Below, piece by piece: positions 6,847-8,283 of a stretch of 8,283 nucleotides of DNA. Origin of the DNA: Eubacterium sp. CAG:786 (GTDB taxonomy: Bacteria > Bacillota > Clostridia > Oscillospirales > Ruminococcaceae); the NCBI GenBank assembly GCA_000432175.1, contig HF989522.1:52290-60572 (forward strand), given 5' to 3'. The position numbers were made by a program, and so were the translations under genes. A model generated the notes under the pieces. That model ran no database searches and had not been told where the DNA came from. It was given only the letters and a program-made list of their open reading frames with translations. Positions within the stretch are counted from its first letter, which is position 1. The number at the start of each line of letters is the position of its first letter.

Positions 6847-6875
6847 ATTTTATCACATCGGGGCGTTTCCGTCAA
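6847..6875 (-). promoter_or_regulatory. Sigma-A promoter of the unknown membrane protein gene
   Basis: On the minus strand TTGACG (6870-6875), a 17-base spacer and TAAAAT (6847-6852) preceded by TGA, giving an extended -10. It begins just after the stop of the CDF gene (6880-6882). Transcription would start near 6840, about 28 bases before the ATA codon, so the transcript cannot encode the longer open frame. Confidence 0.8.
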
Positions 6876-6879
6876 TCCC

Positions 6880-8016
6880 TTATTGTTCCGGGGGAATGGC
6901 GGCAAAGCTGTCGTCAAACGTGATAACGCAGCGGAGCTCAGGGTACTTTTCTGACACGAACCTGGATATCTCCCTGCGGAGTTCCTCTTCGTTCATGCCA
7001 AGCTCCCGGGGAGCGACAACGTCGAAATACGCCTTTGTGTAGTCCCCGCAGCACACCAGCCGCAGGTCGTGTATCGAAAGCCGCGCGTCTATGAGTTTCA
7101 CGATACGGCTGAGTTCACGCCTGATGTCGCCTACTGCGGAGCTGTCAGTCACCACGGGGTCGAAGTGTATCAGCATGTTTATTCCCTCGTCGCGCAGAAA
7201 ATCGCGCTCTATGCTGTCTATCACCTCGTGGCTTCTGATAACGTCGTCCTCCGCGGCCATCTCGACATGCACCGTCGCGAATTTTCTGCCATGCCCGTAG
7301 TCGTGCACGATAAGGTCGTGGGTGCCCAGCACTCCCGGGTATGAGAGTATCTTCTCCTGAATGGATTTCACCATCTCCGGGGAAGGCGCCTTTCCGAGCA
7401 GCGGGTTCATCGTGTCCCGCACCAGCCCGGCGCCGCTGTACAGAATGAACCCCGCGACTGCCACAGCCATGATACCGTCCAGCTGCAGGCTTGTATAGTG
7501 CGAAACCACGCCAGCCACAAGCACCGCGCCGGTGACAATGCAGTCGTTACGGCTGTCAGCAGCGGCAGCGATGAGCGTCTGCGAATCTATGCGCCGTCCT
7601 ACGCTGCGGTCGAATATCATCATTCCGAACTTGACCGCGACAGAAACCAGCATCACCACCACAGAAACCACGGTGAACTCCACCTGCTGAGGCGTAATGA
7701 TGCGTTCTATTCCGCTTTTGAGGAGTTCTATGCCGATAACGATAACGAGAATAGCGACCACGAACCCTGAAATGTACTCATATCTTGCGTGACCGTAGGG
7801 GTGCTCGGCGTCAGGGCGCTTTTCCGACAGCTGAAATCCGATGAGGCTGATGAGGCTGGAGGAAGCGTCCGAAAAGTTATTCAGCGCGTCTGCGGTTATG
7901 GAAACGCTGCCGGACAGGCTTCCAGCCACGAACTTCCCCGCGCTCAGCAGAATATTGCATATTATCCCGACCCACCCGGCAAGCCTGCCGTACTGCGCAC
8001 GTTTTTTCTCACCCAT
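6880..8016 (-). CDS. Cation diffusion facilitator family metal exporter, possibly for manganese, with duplicated C-terminal domain
   Basis: A 378-residue cytoplasmic-membrane antiporter that should export divalent metal ions in exchange for protons. The N-terminal two thirds carry the family pattern of about six helices: 'SITADALNNFSDASSSL' in helix 2, HPYGHARYEYI in the loop after it, and AAADSRNDCI in helix 5. By alignment to E. coli YiiP the site residues are Asn46/Asp50 and Asp154/Asp158. The Zn transporters' helix-5 His is replaced by Asp, a pattern reported for Mn exporters such as MntE, so Mn is a reasonable guess. Typical members have about 300 residues; here one ferredoxin-like domain (about 205-290) is followed by a second of similar outline (about 295-378), ending ITFDD. 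The start at 8016 is set by AGGAGG at 8024-8029. It has its own promoter, back to back with that of the tRNA. Confidence 0.92.
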   Translation of the reverse strand: MGEKKRAQYGRLAGWVGIICNILLSAGKFVAGSLSGSVSITADALNNFSDASSSLISLIGFQLSEKRPDAEHPYGHARYEYISGFVVAILVIVIGIELLKSGIERIITPQQVEFTVVSVVVMLVSVAVKFGMMIFDRSVGRRIDSQTLIAAAADSRNDCIVTGAVLVAGVVSHYTSLQLDGIMAVAVAGFILYSGAGLVRDTMNPLLGKAPSPEMVKSIQEKILSYPGVLGTHDLIVHDYGHGRKFATVHVEMAAEDDVIRSHEVIDSIERDFLRDEGINMLIHFDPVVTDSSAVGDIRRELSRIVKLIDARLSIHDLRLVCCGDYTKAYFDVVAPRELGMNEEELRREISRFVSEKYPELRCVITFDDSFAAIPPEQ

Positions 8017-8023
8017 CACTGCA

Positions 8024-8029
8024 CCTCCT
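8024..8029 (-). promoter_or_regulatory. Ribosome binding site that sets the CDF transporter start
   Basis: AGGAGG on the minus strand, seven bases before the ATG at 8016-8014. In-frame ATGs at 8046 and 8040 lie upstream of it and lack a ribosome binding site of their own. Confidence 0.85.
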
Positions 8030-8061
8030 GCGTATATCATATGCATAGCATGTTTCTATAC

Positions 8062-8091
8062 AGTATATCACACAAAGGTTTTGTTAGTCAA
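8062..8091 (-). promoter_or_regulatory. Sigma-A promoter of the CDF transporter gene
   Basis: On the minus strand TTGACT (8086-8091), an 18-base spacer and TATACT (8062-8067) preceded by TGA, an extended -10. Transcription would begin near 8055, giving a leader of about 39 nt, too short for a metal riboswitch. Confidence 0.75.
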
Positions 8092-8101
8092 GAATTACGC
8101 C

Positions 8102-8130
8102 TTGACATTTTGCGCAAATTCTGCTATAAT
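8102..8130 (+). promoter_or_regulatory. Consensus sigma-A promoter of tRNA-Leu
   Basis: Perfect TTGACA (8102-8107), a 17-base spacer and perfect TATAAT (8125-8130), also preceded by TGC as an extended -10. The expected start is near 8137, nine bases before the mature tRNA. A 10-bp palindrome TTTGCGCAAA (8109-8118) lies in the spacer. Its -35 box is only 10 bp from the -35 box of the divergent CDF promoter. Confidence 0.93.
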
Positions 8131-8145
8131 TAAAAAGATGTAAAT

Positions 8146-8229
8146 GCGCCTGTGGTGAAACTGGCAGACACGATAGATTTAGGTTCTATTGCCTTTGGCG
8201 TGCAGGTTCAAGTCCTGTCAGGCGCACCA
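8146..8229 (+). tRNA. tRNA-Leu, anticodon UAG, CCA encoded
   Basis: An 84-base class II tRNA. The acceptor stem pairs GCGCCTG (8146-8152) with CAGGCGC (8219-8225) over seven base pairs, followed by discriminator A and genomic CCA (8227-8229). The anticodon stem is ATAGA/TCTAT (8173-8177 with 8185-8189) around the loop TTTAGGT, which places UAG at 8180-8182. A long variable arm with GCC-TTT-GGC (8191-8199) is typical of leucine tRNAs. The T arm GCAGG-TTCAAGT-CCTGT (8202-8218) is standard apart from one G-T pair. UAG decodes CUA and, with suitable modification or wobble, other CUN codons. It is a single-gene unit with its own promoter and terminator. Confidence 0.97.
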
Positions 8230-8231
8230 GC

Positions 8232-8271
8232 GTTTAGCCGCGCGAACATGCGCGGCTAAACATCCGATTTT
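8232..8271 (+). terminator. Rho-independent terminator of tRNA-Leu
   Basis: A perfect 12-bp inverted repeat (8232-8243 with 8250-8261, core TTAGCCGCGC/GCGCGGCTAA) closes a GAACAT loop and starts two bases after the CCA end. It is followed by ATCCGATTTTCC, a short U-tract. Nothing recognisable follows to the window end. Confidence 0.88.
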
Positions 8272-8283
8272 CCTCGACCGCCC

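Noticed and set aside
6813..6917. Longer form of the unknown membrane protein starting at ATG 6917
   Set aside because: The added codons contain a promoter and a ribosome binding site, and the frame overlaps the end of the CDF gene.
8017..8055. Metal riboswitch (for example yybP-ykoY) in the CDF leader
   Set aside because: The predicted leader is only about 39 nt, too short for a known metal riboswitch.

Overview
The window looks like ordinary chromosomal core DNA from a Gram-positive anaerobe of the class Clostridia, probably a Ruminococcus-like member of the Oscillospiraceae. This is inferred from gene content (an Rnf complex gene, stand-alone yajC, ppk1, pyrG, a long CDF transporter), strong GGAGG-type ribosome binding sites, consensus sigma-A promoters, moderate GC content, and a tRNA gene with encoded CCA. 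The exact species cannot be read from the sequence.

Layout. At the left edge is the 3' end of rnfA on the plus strand (1-132). A membrane-anchored, glycosyl-hydrolase-like protein of the DUF4015 type follows it (180-1367). Next is yajC (1475-1870) with its own promoter and a terminator at 1888-1919 that lies between convergent genes. From there to about 8016 every gene is on the minus strand. In transcription order they are a cation diffusion facilitator (8016-6880), an unrecognised two-helix membrane protein (6812-6072), CTP synthase pyrG (5906-4296) and polyphosphate kinase ppk1 (4154-1935). At the right edge, divergent from the transporter, is tRNA-Leu(UAG) (8146-8229), with a near-perfect promoter and a strong terminator hairpin.

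Transcription. The transporter, the unknown membrane protein and pyrG each have a recognisable sigma-A promoter. No convincing terminator separates the first two or the second and third, so read-through is likely. A hairpin lies between pyrG and ppk1, but its U-tract is weak and no clear ppk1 promoter was found. No gene-free stretch exceeds 300 bases.

No new multi-gene system is evident and no mobile element or CRISPR array was seen. The points most worth a second look are: a probable AUA start codon for the unknown membrane protein, placed behind a well-spaced ribosome binding site and a promoter that rules out the longer reading; an inverted repeat framing the pyrG promoter; a tandem duplicated cytoplasmic domain in the CDF transporter with an unusual metal-site pattern; a glycosyl-hydrolase-like protein that has lost its family signature; and complete avoidance of UUA, CUA and UCA codons in ppk1 and pyrG, which creates very long antisense reading frames that are not genes.
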